Assembly (NCBI RefSeq): GCF_014649815.1
Contig: NZ_BMTT01000018.1
Span: 62,001-126,000, forward strand
Source: Streptomyces mutabilis
GTDB taxonomy: Bacteria; Actinomycetota; Actinomycetes; Streptomycetales; Streptomycetaceae
Length of the DNA: 64,000 nt
Direction of reading: 5' to 3'
Made by a program: the position numbers and the translations under genes. A model generated the notes under the pieces. That model was not told the origin of the DNA and ran no database searches. It saw only the letters and a list, made by a program, of their open reading frames with translations. This document shows, piece after piece, positions 29,721 to 42,466 of this stretch (the stretch's first letter is position 1; each line of letters starts with the position of its first letter).

Positions 29721-30713
29721 TCAGCCGACGAGGTTGTCCGCCAGCTCCTCTTCGCCGAGGTTGGCGTCCGTGCCGGGAATGCCGAGGTCGGAGGCCCGCT
29801 TGTCGGCCATGGCCAGCAGGCGGCGGATGCGGCCGGCAACCGCGTCCTTGGTCAGCGGCGGATCGGCGAGGGCGCCCAGCTCCTCCAGGGAGGCCTGCTT
29901 GTGCTCCATGCGCAGCCGGCCCGCGGCGGCGAGGTGCTCCGGCACGTCGTCGGCGAGGATCTCCAGAGCCCGCTGGACCCGGGCACCGGCGGCGACGGCC
30001 GCGCGGGCCGAGCGGCGCAGGTTGGCGTCGTCGAAGTTGGCCAGGCGGTTGGCGGTGGCCCGGACCTCGCGGCGCATCCGTCGCTCCTCCCAGGCCAGCA
30101 CGGAGTCGTGGGCGCCGAGCCGGGTGAGCAGGGCGCCGATCGCGTCGCCGTCGCGGACGACGACGCGGTCCACGCCGCGCACCTCGCGGGCCTTGGCGGC
30201 GATCGACAGTCGGCGGGCGGCGCCGACCAGGGCGAGCGCGGCCTCGGGGCCCGGGCAGGTGACCTCCAGGGAGGAGGACCGGCCGGGCTCGGTGAGCGAA
30301 CCGTGTGCCAGGAACGCGCCGCGCCAGGCGGCCTCGGCGTCGCACGTGGCCCCCGAGACCACCTGCGGCGGCAGACCGCGGATCGGCCGGCCCCGCCCGT
30401 CGACCAGGCCGGTCTGCCGGGCGAGCTGGTCACCGCCCGCGACCACCCGAACGACGTAACGCGAACCGCGGCGCAGCCCGCCGGGCGCCATCACGATCAG
30501 CTCGGAACTGTGCCCGAAGATCTCCAGGATGTCCCGCTTGAGCCGCCGCGCCGCGTTCGCGGTGTCCAGCTCCGCCTCGATCACGATGCGCCCGCTCACC
30601 AGGTGAAGGCCGCCGGCGAACCGCAGGACGGCGGAGACCTCCGCCTTTCTGCAGCAGGTCCGGGTGACGGGGAGCCGGGAGATCTCGTCCTTCACCGCTG
30701 CCGTCATCGCCAT
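29721..30713 (-). CDS. whiA: sporulation regulator WhiA
   Basis: A 330-residue DNA-binding protein, known in Streptomyces to act with WhiB to start sporulation septation. It has an N-terminal degenerate LAGLIDADG-homing-endonuclease-like domain ([20 protein letters not shown] ... [16 protein letters not shown]) and a C-terminal HTH ([23 protein letters not shown]). The first ATG (30713) has GGAAGG eight bases upstream and overlaps the yvcK stop by ten bases; a second ATG six bases later would give a 4-base overlap. It is the last gene of the operon. Confidence 0.96.
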   Translation of the reverse strand: MAMTAAVKDEISRLPVTRTCCRKAEVSAVLRFAGGLHLVSGRIVIEAELDTANAARRLKRDILEIFGHSSELIVMAPGGLRRGSRYVVRVVAGGDQLARQTGLVDGRGRPIRGLPPQVVSGATCDAEAAWRGAFLAHGSLTEPGRSSSLEVTCPGPEAALALVGAARRLSIAAKAREVRGVDRVVVRDGDAIGALLTRLGAHDSVLAWEERRMRREVRATANRLANFDDANLRRSARAAVAAGARVQRALEILADDVPEHLAAAGRLRMEHKQASLEELGALADPPLTKDAVAGRIRRLLAMADKRASDLGIPGTDANLGEEELADNLVG

Positions 30714-31795
30714 GGGCCGATCCTTCCATGCATCCGAAAAATACGGTCGTACGCGGCGGCCAGCAGCTCCGGGTCGTGCCTCGGGGTCCCGTCGGTCCGG
30801 GCGACCGGAGCCAGTTCGACCGCGGCGCCGAACCGTTTCGCGGCGTCGGTGAGCGAGTCACGGTCGGGCACGGCGGCCTCGTCGGCCAGCACCACGTCCA
30901 GGGCGAGTTTAGGGGCGTGTCGTCCCAAAACCTCCAAATGACGCTGCGGGGAGAAGCCCTCGGTTTCTCCGGGCTGCGGAGCGAGGTTCAGGGAGAGCAC
31001 TCGGCGTGCCTTGGTCTCGACGAGGGCGTCGAGCAGGGCGGGCACGAGCAGGTGCGGGATGACCGAGGAGAACCAGGAACCAGGGCCGAGCACCACCCAG
31101 TCCGCGTCCAGGACGGCGTCGACCGCCTCGGGGACGGCCGGCGGGTCGTTCGGCACCAGGTGCACGGACTGGACCTCGCCGGGGGTGAGCGCCACGGTCG
31201 CCTGCCCGCGCACGGTGTCCACCTCGTCGGACCGGTCCGGGTCGTGCCCCTTGACCAGGGCCTGGAGCTCCAGCGGCACCGCGGACATGGGCAGCACTCG
31301 CCCGTGCGCGCCGAGCAGCTTGCCGACCAGGTCCAGGGCCTGCACATGGTCGCCGAGCTGCTCCCACAGGGCGACGATCAGCAGATTGCCGACCGCGTGC
31401 TCGTGCAGGTCGCCCTGGGACTGGAAGCGGTGCTGGATGACGCGGGCCCAGGTCTGGCCCCAGTCGTCGTCCCCGCACAGCGCGGCCAGCGCCTTGCGCA
31501 GGTCGCCGGGCGGCAGGACGCCCAGCTCGTCACGGAGGCGGCCGCTGGAACCGCCGTCGTCGGCCACCGTGACGACGGCGGTGAGGTCGCCGGTGATCCG
31601 GCGCAGTGCGGCGAGCGAGGCGGACAGGCCCATGCCGCCGCCGAGCGCGACGACCTTGGGCTGGGCGCCCCGGCGGCGCGGCTTGCCGCCGCGCGCCTGC
31701 TCGGGCCGGGCGGCGCGGGTCTCGGCGGGTCTGCCGCCGCGCCCTTCGGGCACCACCCGGCGCAGCCTGCTCAGCCGCGGAGTACGTCTTGTCAT
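30704..31795 (-). CDS. yvcK: YvcK/CofD-like gluconeogenesis factor
   Basis: A 363-residue member of the CofD-like YvcK family, which binds UDP-sugars and affects cell shape and carbon metabolism in Gram-positive bacteria. The nucleotide-binding start [20 protein letters not shown] and [15 protein letters not shown] are intact, with NDPPAVPEA and [16 protein letters not shown]. The first 45 residues are a basic, low-complexity extension. ATG 31795 overlaps the rapZ stop as ATGA, supporting the start. Confidence 0.92.
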   Translation of the reverse strand: MTRRTPRLSRLRRVVPEGRGGRPAETRAARPEQARGGKPRRRGAQPKVVALGGGMGLSASLAALRRITGDLTAVVTVADDGGSSGRLRDELGVLPPGDLRKALAALCGDDDWGQTWARVIQHRFQSQGDLHEHAVGNLLIVALWEQLGDHVQALDLVGKLLGAHGRVLPMSAVPLELQALVKGHDPDRSDEVDTVRGQATVALTPGEVQSVHLVPNDPPAVPEAVDAVLDADWVVLGPGSWFSSVIPHLLVPALLDALVETKARRVLSLNLAPQPGETEGFSPQRHLEVLGRHAPKLALDVVLADEAAVPDRDSLTDAAKRFGAAVELAPVARTDGTPRHDPELLAAAYDRIFRMHGRIGPWR

Positions 31796-32808
31796 TCCCG
31801 TCCCATGTCCCGGTGGACGACCACCGTCTCCACGCCTTCGGCGGCGAGCCGGGCGGCGAGCTTCTCCGACATGGCCACGGACCGGTGCTTGCCGCCGGTG
31901 CACCCGACGGCGACGGTCACATAGCGCTTGCCCTCCCGACGGTAACCCGCGGCGATCATCTGGAGCAGCTCGGTGTAGCGGTCGAGGAACTCCTTGGCCC
32001 CCGGCTGGTTGAGGACGTACGAGGACACCTCCTCGTTCAGGCCGGTGAACGGGCGCAGCTCCGGGACCCAGTGCGGGTTGGGCAGGAAGCGCATGTCCAC
32101 GACCAGATCGGCGTCGACCGGCAGGCCGTACTTGAAGCCGAAGGACATGACGGTGGCCCGCAGCTCGGGCTCCTCCTCGCCGGCGAACTGGGCGTCCATC
32201 TTGGCGCGCAGCTCGTGCACGTTGAGGCTGGAGGTGTCGATCACCAGGTCGGCGTCGCCGCGCAGCTCGCGCAGCAGTTCCCGCTCTGCGGCGATGCCGT
32301 CGACGATGCGGCCGTCGCCCTGGAGGGGGTGCGGTCGGCGCACCGACTCGAAGCGGCGCACCAGCGCCTCGTCGGAGGACTCCAGGAAGACGATCCGACG
32401 GGTGACGCCGCGGGAGTCGAGGTCGGCGAGGGATTCGCGCAGGTTGTCGAAGAAGCGCCGGCCGCGGACGTCGACGACGACCGCGATCCGCGCCACGTTG
32501 CCCTGCGAGCGGGCGCCGAGCTCCACCATGGTGGGGATCAGCGCGGGCGGGAGGTTGTCCACGACGAACCAGCCGAGGTCCTCCAGACACTTGGCTGCCG
32601 TCGAGCGGCCGGCTCCGGACATGCCGGAGATGATCACCAGCTCGGGGATGGCCGTTTCGTGCGCCCCGGCTGTTTCCTTGCCCGTACTCACCTGTGCTCC
32701 GTCGTTCTGGCGCGAGTCCGGTCCGGCCGTCCGCGGGTCCGCGTCCTCGCCGGCCGTGTCGTGGGCCTGTTCTCGTTCCGCTGTGGGCTGTGCCTCGTGC
32801 TCGGTCAT
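31792..32808 (-). CDS. rapZ: RapZ/YvcJ family P-loop nucleotide-binding protein
   Basis: A 338-residue RapZ-type protein. After an acidic, low-complexity N-terminal stretch of about 50 residues comes Walker A in [19 protein letters not shown], then [12 protein letters not shown], and the conserved C-terminal [17 protein letters not shown]. In enterobacteria RapZ controls glucosamine-6-phosphate synthesis via small RNA decay; the role in actinobacteria is not settled. ATG 32808 overlaps the uvrC stop (ATGA). A GTG further in, preceded by GGAG (start of STGKETAG), is an alternative start. Confidence 0.92.
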   Translation of the reverse strand: MTEHEAQPTAEREQAHDTAGEDADPRTAGPDSRQNDGAQVSTGKETAGAHETAIPELVIISGMSGAGRSTAAKCLEDLGWFVVDNLPPALIPTMVELGARSQGNVARIAVVVDVRGRRFFDNLRESLADLDSRGVTRRIVFLESSDEALVRRFESVRRPHPLQGDGRIVDGIAAERELLRELRGDADLVIDTSSLNVHELRAKMDAQFAGEEEPELRATVMSFGFKYGLPVDADLVVDMRFLPNPHWVPELRPFTGLNEEVSSYVLNQPGAKEFLDRYTELLQMIAAGYRREGKRYVTVAVGCTGGKHRSVAMSEKLAARLAAEGVETVVVHRDMGRE

Positions 32809-34946
32809 CTCTCCTGCCCCCGTCGTTCGTCCGGGGTGCCCGCGGACACGGGCTCCCCCGGGGCATCCGCCCTCGTCTCGGGTGCCCCGTCCTCGTCTCC
32901 TATGATCTCTCCGGTCGCCGTGTTCACGGCGGGTGCGGCCGGGGTGGCCCGGGCGAGTGCCACGGCAACGGTCTCCGCCGTCTTGCGGCCTATGCCGGGC
33001 ACCTCGCAGATCTGGTCGATCGTCGCCGACCTGAGCTTCTTCACCGAACCGAAGTGCTTGATCAGCGCCTGCTTGCGGGTCTCCCCGAGGCCCGGCACAT
33101 CGTCCAGCGGGCTCGACCGGAAGCGCTTGGCCCGCTTGGTGCGCTGGTAGGTGATCGCGAAACGGTGGGCCTCGTCGCGGACCCGCTGGAGCAGGTAGAG
33201 GCCCTCGCTGGTGCGGGGCAGGACGACCGGGTCGTCCTCGCCGGGCACCCACACCTCCTCCAGTCGCTTGGCGAGACCGCAGACGGCGATGTCGTCGATG
33301 CCGAGCTCGTCCAGCGCCCGCCGGGCCGCCGCGACCTGCGGCTGCCCGCCGTCGACGACGACGAGCTGGGGCGGGTAGGCGAAGCGCTTGGGGCGGCCGT
33401 CGTCGTCCTTCAGGGCCGGGCCGTCGGTGAGGACGTCGCCGTCGTCCGGGGCCACCGGGCCGTCCGTGAGGTCCAGTCCGTATGGGCGCTGCTCGTCGCC
33501 GCCCGCATCCGCCCCGTTCGGACCGTCCGCCCACTCGCCGGTCCTCTCCTTCTCGGCGAGGTAGCGGCGGAAGCGGCGTGTGATGACCTCGTGCATGGAA
33601 CGGACGTCGTCCTGACCGCGGAAGCCCTTGATCTGGAACCGGCGGTATTCGCTCTTCCGGGCCAGTCCGTCCTCGAAGACGACCATGGAGGCCACTACGT
33701 CGTCGCCCTGGAGGTGGGAGATGTCGTAGCACTCGATCCGCAGCGGGGCGCTTTCCAGGTCCAGCGCCTCGGCGATCTCCTCCAGCGCGCGCGAGCGGGT
33801 GGTCAGGTCGGAGGCGCGCTTGGTCTTGTGCAGGACGAGCGCCTGCTGGGCGTTGCGCTGGACGGTCTCCATCAGCGCCTTCTTGTCGCCGCGCTGCGGG
33901 ATGCGCAGCGACACGCCCGACCCCCGGCGCTCCGTCAGCCACTGCTGGACCGGCTCCACCGGGTCGGGCAGGGCCGGGACCAGGACCTCCTTGGGGACGG
34001 CGTCCCCCCTCTCCTCGCCGTACAGCTGCTGGAGGGCGTGCTCGACCAGGGCTCCGGTGGTGATCTCCTCCACCTTGTCCGTGACCCAGCCGCGCTGACC
34101 GCGCACGCGCCCTCCGCGCACGTGGAAGATCTGGACGGCCGCCTCCAGCTCGTCCTCGGCGACCGCGATCAGGTCGGCGTCGGTGGCGTCGGCGAGGACG
34201 ACCGCGCTCTTCTCCATGGCCTTCTTCAGGGCACCGATGTCGTCGCGCAGGCGCGCCGCCCGCTCGTACTCCATATCCTCGGCCGCCTCTGCCATCTTCC
34301 GCTCCAGGCGGCGCAGGTAGGTGCCGGTGCGGCCGGCCATGAAGTCGCAGAACTCCTCGGCGAGCTCCTGGTGGTCCTCGGCGGAGATCCGTTCCACACA
34401 GGGTGCCGAGCACTTGCCGATGTAGCCGAGCAGGCAGGGGCGGCCGGTGCGGGCCGCGTTCTTGAAGACGCCGGCGGAGCAGGTGCGCACCGGGAAGACG
34501 CGGAGGAGGAGGTCGACCGTGTCGCGGATCGCCCAGGCGTGTGTGTACGGTCCGAAGTAGCGAACGCCCTTCTTCTTGTGGCCGCGCATCACCTGCACGC
34601 GCGGGAACTCCTCGTTCATCGTCACCGCGAGGTACGGGTAGCTCTTGTCGTCGCGGTACTTGACGTTGAACCGGGGGTCGTACTCCTTGATCCAGGAGTA
34701 CTCCAGCTGCAGCGCCTCGACCTCCGTGGACACCACCGTCCACTCCACGGACGCGGCGATGGTGACCATGGTGCGGGTGCGGGGGTGCAGGTTCGCCAGG
34801 TCCTGGAAGTAGTTGGCAAGGCGCTGGCGCAGGCTCTTCGCCTTTCCGACGTAGATCACCCGGCGGTGCTCGTCGCGGAACCTGTACACCCCCGGGGAGT
34901 CCGGGATCTCTCCCGGCCTGGGGCGGTAGCTGGAGGGGTCGGCCAT
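32805..34946 (-). CDS. uvrC: excinuclease ABC subunit UvrC
   Basis: A 713-residue nuclease making both incisions in nucleotide excision repair. The N-terminal GIY-YIG domain begins [20 protein letters not shown]. The UVR motif follows ([18 protein letters not shown]), then the RNase H-like C-terminal nuclease domain ([20 protein letters not shown]) and the terminal helix-hairpin-helix ([20 protein letters not shown]). An unusual acidic, Asp/Gly-rich insert near residues 470-525 ([16 protein letters not shown]) interrupts the C-terminal half. It is the first gene of the uvrC-rapZ-yvcK-whiA operon. Confidence 0.95.
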   Translation of the reverse strand: MADPSSYRPRPGEIPDSPGVYRFRDEHRRVIYVGKAKSLRQRLANYFQDLANLHPRTRTMVTIAASVEWTVVSTEVEALQLEYSWIKEYDPRFNVKYRDDKSYPYLAVTMNEEFPRVQVMRGHKKKGVRYFGPYTHAWAIRDTVDLLLRVFPVRTCSAGVFKNAARTGRPCLLGYIGKCSAPCVERISAEDHQELAEEFCDFMAGRTGTYLRRLERKMAEAAEDMEYERAARLRDDIGALKKAMEKSAVVLADATDADLIAVAEDELEAAVQIFHVRGGRVRGQRGWVTDKVEEITTGALVEHALQQLYGEERGDAVPKEVLVPALPDPVEPVQQWLTERRGSGVSLRIPQRGDKKALMETVQRNAQQALVLHKTKRASDLTTRSRALEEIAEALDLESAPLRIECYDISHLQGDDVVASMVVFEDGLARKSEYRRFQIKGFRGQDDVRSMHEVITRRFRRYLAEKERTGEWADGPNGADAGGDEQRPYGLDLTDGPVAPDDGDVLTDGPALKDDDGRPKRFAYPPQLVVVDGGQPQVAAARRALDELGIDDIAVCGLAKRLEEVWVPGEDDPVVLPRTSEGLYLLQRVRDEAHRFAITYQRTKRAKRFRSSPLDDVPGLGETRKQALIKHFGSVKKLRSATIDQICEVPGIGRKTAETVAVALARATPAAPAVNTATGEIIGDEDGAPETRADAPGEPVSAGTPDERRGQER

Positions 34947-35443
34947 GACTCACACCCTACTGGCGGGGACCGACACCGCGGCGGGGCTGTGGACGACGGA
35001 CCGGGGGTCCTGTGGACAACTCTCCCCCGGGCCTGTGGGAGCCCTGCGGCGGGGACCTCCCGGGACGCGTGGACGACGATCCGAGGGACGCGTGTACGAC
35101 CGTCCCGGGGGTGCGGGGACGACTGACCCAAGAGCGCACACGCCACTCCCGGGGACGCGTGTACGACGCTTCGCGCGACCGGGGGAGGAACAGTCCGGGG
35201 CCGGTCGGTCACGCCGGGTTCCCCTGGAGTGCCGGGCCGGTGCGTTCTCGGCCAGGAGCGCGTCACGGTCGGGCTTCCGGTGTTGTCGGGGCTCGGCCAA
35301 CACGCTTCAATGCGGGGGAATCGGGGCCCAGAAGCACGGCGTACGGATGTGCAGACCGCTGCGCCGCGACCCGGGGGCGGTTCCGGTCGCTCCGCGTCGA
35401 ACGGTCTGACCAGCCGTCGTGTCCTTCACAGAAAGGCCCCTGC
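34947..35443. other. divergent intergenic region upstream of uvrC and the HTH gene
   Basis: About 497 bases with no credible gene. The uvrC-proximal half is filled with imperfect repeats of a TGTGGACGAC-type motif, including one perfect DnaA-box sequence. The other half (about 35200-35440) is unremarkable GC-rich DNA leading to the HTH gene with an AAAGG ribosome site. Promoters for the uvrC operon and the HTH gene must lie here, but no consensus pair is clear. Confidence 0.45.
34988..35168. repeat. cluster of DnaA-box-like repeats (TGTGGACRA / GGGACGCGTGKACGAC)
   Basis: TGTGGACAA at 35011-35019 is the complement of TTGTCCACA, the preferred Streptomyces DnaA box. TGTGGACGA at 34988-34996 differs at one position. 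GGGACGCGTGGACGACG (35062-35078), GGGACGCGTGTACGACC (35085-35101) and GGGACGCGTGTACGACG (35152-35168) are diverged members of the same family. Spacing is irregular. Confidence 0.5.
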
Positions 35444-36394
35444 ATGCCGCACGCCACCCAGCATCTGGACGCCGCCACCGCGGAACTCGACTCGGCCCTG
35501 CGCGGTGGCCCCTTCCACGTGGCACTGCGCGCCGCGATCGCCGCTCGCGGACTGCCGCTGCAGCGCGTGCAGCACCATCTGTCGCGCTACGGCGTGAAGG
35601 TGGGCGTCACAAGTCTCAGCTACTGGCAGCAGGGCGCCCGGCGCCCGCAGCGCCCGGAGTCGCTGCGGGCCGTGCGGGCCCTGGAGGAGATACTCAAGCT
35701 GCCCGAGGAGTCGCTGATACGCCTGCTCGCCGAGGCCGAGGAGCACCCCACGGACCAGCGGCCCGCCGCCCGCTCCTACCGCGCCCGTGTGGAGGCCTCC
35801 GGCGTCCTGGAGCGGCTGCTGGCCGAGCTGGACCATCCGTCGTCGGACGGGGGGATGCACACCATCGCGCACCACGAACGGATCCGGATCGGAGCCCGCC
35901 GCGAGCTCACCGGCCGTGAGTCGCACCACATCGTCCGCGCCCACCGCGACGACGTCGACCGCTTCGTCGCCGTCCACCACGGCGACCCGGGCTGCGCTCC
36001 CGCGCGCATGGCCGTCCACGCGCTGGAGAACTGCCGCACCGGACGTGTCCGCACCCACCACGACACCGGCGTGCTCGTGACCGAGCTGCTCTTCGACACG
36101 CGTCTGCGGGCCGGGGACACCTACCTCTTCCGCTACGGCGTCGAGGACGGCACGGCCGGTGAGAGCCGCGAGTACGTCCGCGGGTTCGGCGGCGCGGGCG
36201 GGCAGTACGCCCTCCAGGTGCGGTTCGACGCGGCGGCCCTGCCGGTGCGCTGCCACCGGTTCACGCAGCACTCGCCTGCGGCTCCGCGCGGCGGCCGTCA
36301 GGAGCTGGTCCTCAGCGGGCGGCACCACTCGGTGCACCTCGTGGAGCCGCGGGTGCGGTCGGGGATGCTGGGGATCGGGTGGGACTGGGAGTGA
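35444..36394 (+). CDS. helix-turn-helix domain protein, function unknown
   Basis: A 316-residue protein conserved-looking in structure. The N-terminal 85 residues form a Xre/cI-like HTH (LRAAIAARGLPLQRVQHHLS, then VTSLSYWQQGARRPQRPES). The rest is a beta-rich domain (ERIRIGARRELTGRESHHIV, TGVLVTELLFDTRLRAGDTY, LVLSGRHHSVHLVEP) with no recognisable enzyme motif; it could bind a ligand. The start ATG 35444 has AAAGG eight bases upstream. It is convergent with the Rieske protein gene, 24 bases apart. Confidence 0.8.
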   Translation: MPHATQHLDAATAELDSALRGGPFHVALRAAIAARGLPLQRVQHHLSRYGVKVGVTSLSYWQQGARRPQRPESLRAVRALEEILKLPEESLIRLLAEAEEHPTDQRPAARSYRARVEASGVLERLLAELDHPSSDGGMHTIAHHERIRIGARRELTGRESHHIVRAHRDDVDRFVAVHHGDPGCAPARMAVHALENCRTGRVRTHHDTGVLVTELLFDTRLRAGDTYLFRYGVEDGTAGESREYVRGFGGAGGQYALQVRFDAAALPVRCHRFTQHSPAAPRGGRQELVLSGRHHSVHLVEPRVRSGMLGIGWDWE

Positions 36395-36418
36395 GCGGGC
36401 CGCTCCGGCACCGACCGG

Positions 36419-36844
36419 TCAGGTCCCCGGGCTCGCGACGATCCGGCCCTGCTTCACCTCGACCGGCAGTTCGATGAGCGGCACGGTCGCCGGGGCGTGC
36501 AGCACCTCGCCGGTCCGGGCGTCGAACTCGCTGCCGTGACAGGGGCAGACGAGTCTCGTTCCGTCCAGCTTCCTGATGGGGCACCCCGCGTGCGTGCAGA
36601 CCGTGCTGAACGCCTTCAAGGTGCCGTCCTCGGCCCGGCTGACCACCACGTTGTGATCCCGGTCCAGCTCGGTCGCCCCCTTGGCGACCGCACCGTCGGC
36701 GCCGAGGTCCACGGGTGCGGTGGGCCGGGCGGGCGCGGCACCGTCGTCGCCCGGCGAACAGGCGGCCGCGCCGAGTCCTGCGACGGGCGTGAGGGCCGCC
36801 GTGCGCAGGACGGTACGGCGGCTCGGGGCGGGACGGCCGGGCAT
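36419..36844 (-). CDS. Rieske [2Fe-2S] domain lipoprotein (Tat-exported)
   Basis: A 141-residue protein with a twin-arginine-type leader (SRRTVLRTAALTPVAG) ending in the lipobox LGAAACS, so likely exported folded and lipid-anchored. The Rieske cluster motifs C-x-H (VCTHAGCP) and C-x2-H (CPCHGSEFD) are intact. It resembles the small stand-alone Rieske proteins of actinobacteria, with no partner cytochrome b next to it; its redox partner is unknown. Confidence 0.9.
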   Translation of the reverse strand: MPGRPAPSRRTVLRTAALTPVAGLGAAACSPGDDGAAPARPTAPVDLGADGAVAKGATELDRDHNVVVSRAEDGTLKAFSTVCTHAGCPIRKLDGTRLVCPCHGSEFDARTGEVLHAPATVPLIELPVEVKQGRIVASPGT

Positions 36845-36957
36845 GCGGGCTCCACTGGGTCAGGGGGTGTGCAGGGCGACGATATCCGGCGGCCGGAGCC
36901 GTCCCGCGGGGTGGGTCGCGGGGCGGGCCGGGCGGATCCGGTGGCCCACGGAGCGAG

Positions 36958-36987
36958 TTGCGCAAGCGATTGCGCAAGCGTTTACGC
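36958..36987. promoter_or_regulatory. LacI-type operator, tandem TTGCGCAAGCG motifs
   Basis: TTGCGCAAGCGATTGCGCAA is followed by GCGTTTACGC. The half sites TTGCGCAA are each palindromic and occur twice at 12-base spacing, with a third diverged element. This matches the CG-centred palindromes bound by LacI-family repressors. It lies 117 bases before the lacI-type start, so autoregulation is expected. Confidence 0.7.
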
Positions 36988-37103
36988 GCCCGCCGGTGAT
37001 GGGGTACGGTCCCGGCCAGTACGCGGTGGCGGTGCGGCGGCCGATGCGGGCGTACGCGGGAACGGGCGGCCCACGCGGCCGTACGCGGAGAGGGGAGCCG
37101 TCG

Positions 37104-38168
37104 ATGCCCACCATGGCCGATGTCGCGCGGAGCGCCGGGGTCTCCGTGGCGACCGTCTCGCACGTGCTCAACGACACCCGTCCGGTTCTCCCCCACACCC
37201 GCCAGGCGGTGCTGGACGCCGTCGAAGAACTCGGTTACACCCCCAACACCCTCGCCCGCTCCCTGGTGACCTCCCGTACCCGTTCCATCGGGCTCGCGGT
37301 GTCGGCGATCAGCAACCCGTACTTCACGGAGATCCTCCAGGGCGTGGAGGCAGCCGCTCTGGAACAGGGCTACGGTCTGCTCATCGCCGACCCGCACGAC
37401 GACCCCGGACACGAGCGCGAGGTCGTCCGGCTGCTGCACGAGCGGCGCGTGGACGGCATGATCGTCGCGCCCTCCGCCGACCCGAGCGCTCTCCTCGCCT
37501 TCCTCGGCCGCCACCGCGTTCCCGCCGTGTTCCTGGACCGGGTCGTGGACGCCCCGGACGGCGACGGCGCTCCGCGCTTCGACCAGGTCTGTGCCGAGGG
37601 CGCCGAGCCGACGGCCCAACTGGTCACCCATCTCGCCGGGCTCGGTCACCGCCGGATCGGCCTGGTCGCCGGCCGGCCGGGGCTGAGCACGACGCGCGAG
37701 CGGATCACCGGGTACCGGCGCGGCCTCGCCGCCGCCGGGGTGCCCCACGACGAACGGCTCCTGGTCCACGGCGATTCCGAGGCGGCCGGCGGGGAACGGG
37801 TCACGGCTGCCCTGCTGTCCCTGGCGGTGCCGCCCACCGCGCTGGTCACCGCCAACAACGCGATGACCATCGGAGCGCTGCGCGCCCTGCGGGACCGCGG
37901 TCTGTCCGTGCCCGGTGACCTCGCCCTGTGCTGCTTCGACGACTTCCCCTGGGCGGACCTCTTCTCCCCCCGGCTCACGGCCGTGGCGCAGCCCAGCAGG
38001 GAGCTCGGCGCCCTGGCCGTCGAGCTGCTGCTGGAACGCCTCGCCGCGCCGGACCGGCCCGCGCGGACCGTGCGGCTGCCGTGTGCCTTCGTCCACCGCA
38101 CCTCGTGCGGCTGCCCCGAGCAGCCCGAGCAAGTCCCCGTAATGGTTCACGAAAGGACACGCCCGTGA
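37104..38168 (+). CDS. LacI family transcriptional regulator
   Basis: A 354-residue repressor. The N-terminal HTH is PTMADVARSAGVSVATVSHV with the hinge helix at TPNTLARSLV, and the sugar-binding domain has SRTRSIGLAVSAISNPYFTEI, LGHRRIGLVAGRPG and the C-terminal ALCCFDDFPWADLFSPRLT. The start ATG 37104 has GGGGAG six bases upstream. The stop overlaps the sugar kinase start by four bases, so it most likely controls that kinase and its own gene in response to a hexose such as fructose. Confidence 0.93.
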   Translation: MPTMADVARSAGVSVATVSHVLNDTRPVLPHTRQAVLDAVEELGYTPNTLARSLVTSRTRSIGLAVSAISNPYFTEILQGVEAAALEQGYGLLIADPHDDPGHEREVVRLLHERRVDGMIVAPSADPSALLAFLGRHRVPAVFLDRVVDAPDGDGAPRFDQVCAEGAEPTAQLVTHLAGLGHRRIGLVAGRPGLSTTRERITGYRRGLAAAGVPHDERLLVHGDSEAAGGERVTAALLSLAVPPTALVTANNAMTIGALRALRDRGLSVPGDLALCCFDDFPWADLFSPRLTAVAQPSRELGALAVELLLERLAAPDRPARTVRLPCAFVHRTSCGCPEQPEQVPVMVHERTRP

Positions 38169-39073
38169 TCGTCGTCGCCGGTGAGGCTCTGATCGACCTG
38201 GTACCGCAGGGCACGGGCGCCCTCGCCGCGCTGCGGCCGGCGCTCGGTGGCGGGCCGTACAACACGGCCGTCGCGCTGGGCCGGCTCGGTTCCCCCGCCG
38301 CCTTCTGCTCCCGGGTGTCGTACGACGCCTTCGGCACGGCGCTGCTGGACCGGCTGCGCGAGACCGGCGTGGACGTGTCGCCCGTGCAGCGCGGGGCCGA
38401 GCCGACAACCCTCGCCGTCGCCTCGGTCGACGCGGACGGCTCGGCCGCGTACTCCTTCTACGTGGAAGGGACGGCGGACAGGCTGTTCTCGGTGCCCGCC
38501 GCACTGCCGCCCGGTACTCGGGCGGTCTCCTTCGGGACCTGCTCGCTGGTGCTGGAGCCGGGGGCGAGCGCCTACGAGGAGCTGCTGCGCGAGACGGCCG
38601 CGCGGGGCGTGTTCACGGCACTGGACCCGAACATCCGGGCCGGGCTGATCCCGGACCCGGACGCCTACCGGGCCCGGTTCAGGAGCTGGCTGCCGTCGGT
38701 GTCGCTGCTGAAGCTGTCCGCCGAGGACGCCGAGTGGCTCGGCGGAAGCCCGCGCGAGTGGTTGGCGGCGGGCCCGGCTGCGGTCGTCGTCACCCGCGGC
38801 GGCGCCGGGCTGACGGCGTACACCCGTGACGGGGGCGAGTACGCGGTGGCGGGCGAACGGGTCGCCGTGGTCGACACGATCGGCGCGGGCGACACGGTGA
38901 ACGCGGCGCTGCTGCACGGCCTCGCGGTGCGGGACGCGCTCAGTGAGGAGGCGGTGGCCGGGCTGCGGGCGGAAGGCTGGGCGGGGCTGCTGGGCTTCGC
39001 CGCCCGGGCGGCGGCGGTCACCTGCTCGCGGGCGGGCGCGGAGCCGCCGTACGCGCACGAGGTCGCCGTCTGA
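38165..39073 (+). CDS. PfkB family carbohydrate kinase (fructokinase-like)
   Basis: A 302-residue ribokinase-fold kinase. It has the N-terminal VVAGEALIDLVP, the GGGPYNTAVALGRLG sugar-binding signature, and the anion-hole/catalytic motif DTIGAGDTVNAAL with the catalytic Asp. The start GTG 38165 overlaps the lacI-type stop (GTGA). It probably phosphorylates a keto-hexose; the substrate cannot be fixed from sequence. Confidence 0.9.
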   Translation: MIVVAGEALIDLVPQGTGALAALRPALGGGPYNTAVALGRLGSPAAFCSRVSYDAFGTALLDRLRETGVDVSPVQRGAEPTTLAVASVDADGSAAYSFYVEGTADRLFSVPAALPPGTRAVSFGTCSLVLEPGASAYEELLRETAARGVFTALDPNIRAGLIPDPDAYRARFRSWLPSVSLLKLSAEDAEWLGGSPREWLAAGPAAVVVTRGGAGLTAYTRDGGEYAVAGERVAVVDTIGAGDTVNAALLHGLAVRDALSEEAVAGLRAEGWAGLLGFAARAAAVTCSRAGAEPPYAHEVAV

Positions 39074-39149
39074 CGCCCGGCGGTGCGGGCCTGAGCGGTC
39101 GTGCCGCGGGTCGGCCTCGTGAACGACGCCGGACCCGGATCGCGTGAAC

Positions 39150-39197
39150 GGCACGCCGGGCCCTCACGGGATGATCGTCCGTGGGGCCCGGCGTGCC
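39150..39197. terminator. bidirectional terminator between the PfkB kinase and uvrA
   Basis: GGCACGCCGGGCCC and GGGCCCGGCGTGCC form a perfect 14-base stem, extended inside by CACGG/CCGTG. It lies between two convergent genes. Confidence 0.85.
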
Positions 39198-39225
39198 GGT
39201 GTGTCGGGCGCGGTGCCGGCTCGGC

Positions 39226-42243
<3,018 letters not shown>

Positions 42244-42466
42244 GCCGGTCCGCACCTTTCTTGAGAGAAGTGACAGGGGCGAGGCCCCCGTCTTCCTCAG
42301 ACTAGGGGGAGCCACTGACAACGCCGGTCGGATTCACCGGTTGTCAACAAACCCCGACTACCCAGCATGCCCGACGCCGCCTCAGACCATATAGCACATG
42401 CATTCGAATTGTGGGCGTCGTCCACAACCTTCACCCGAAGGTGTGGCGCGGTCTAAGGTCAGCACC

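Noticed and set aside
42244-42466. A LexA (SOS) box before uvrA
   Set aside because: I looked for GAAC-N4-GTTC-type sites and saw only TTCGAA within CATTCGAATTG, which does not fit.
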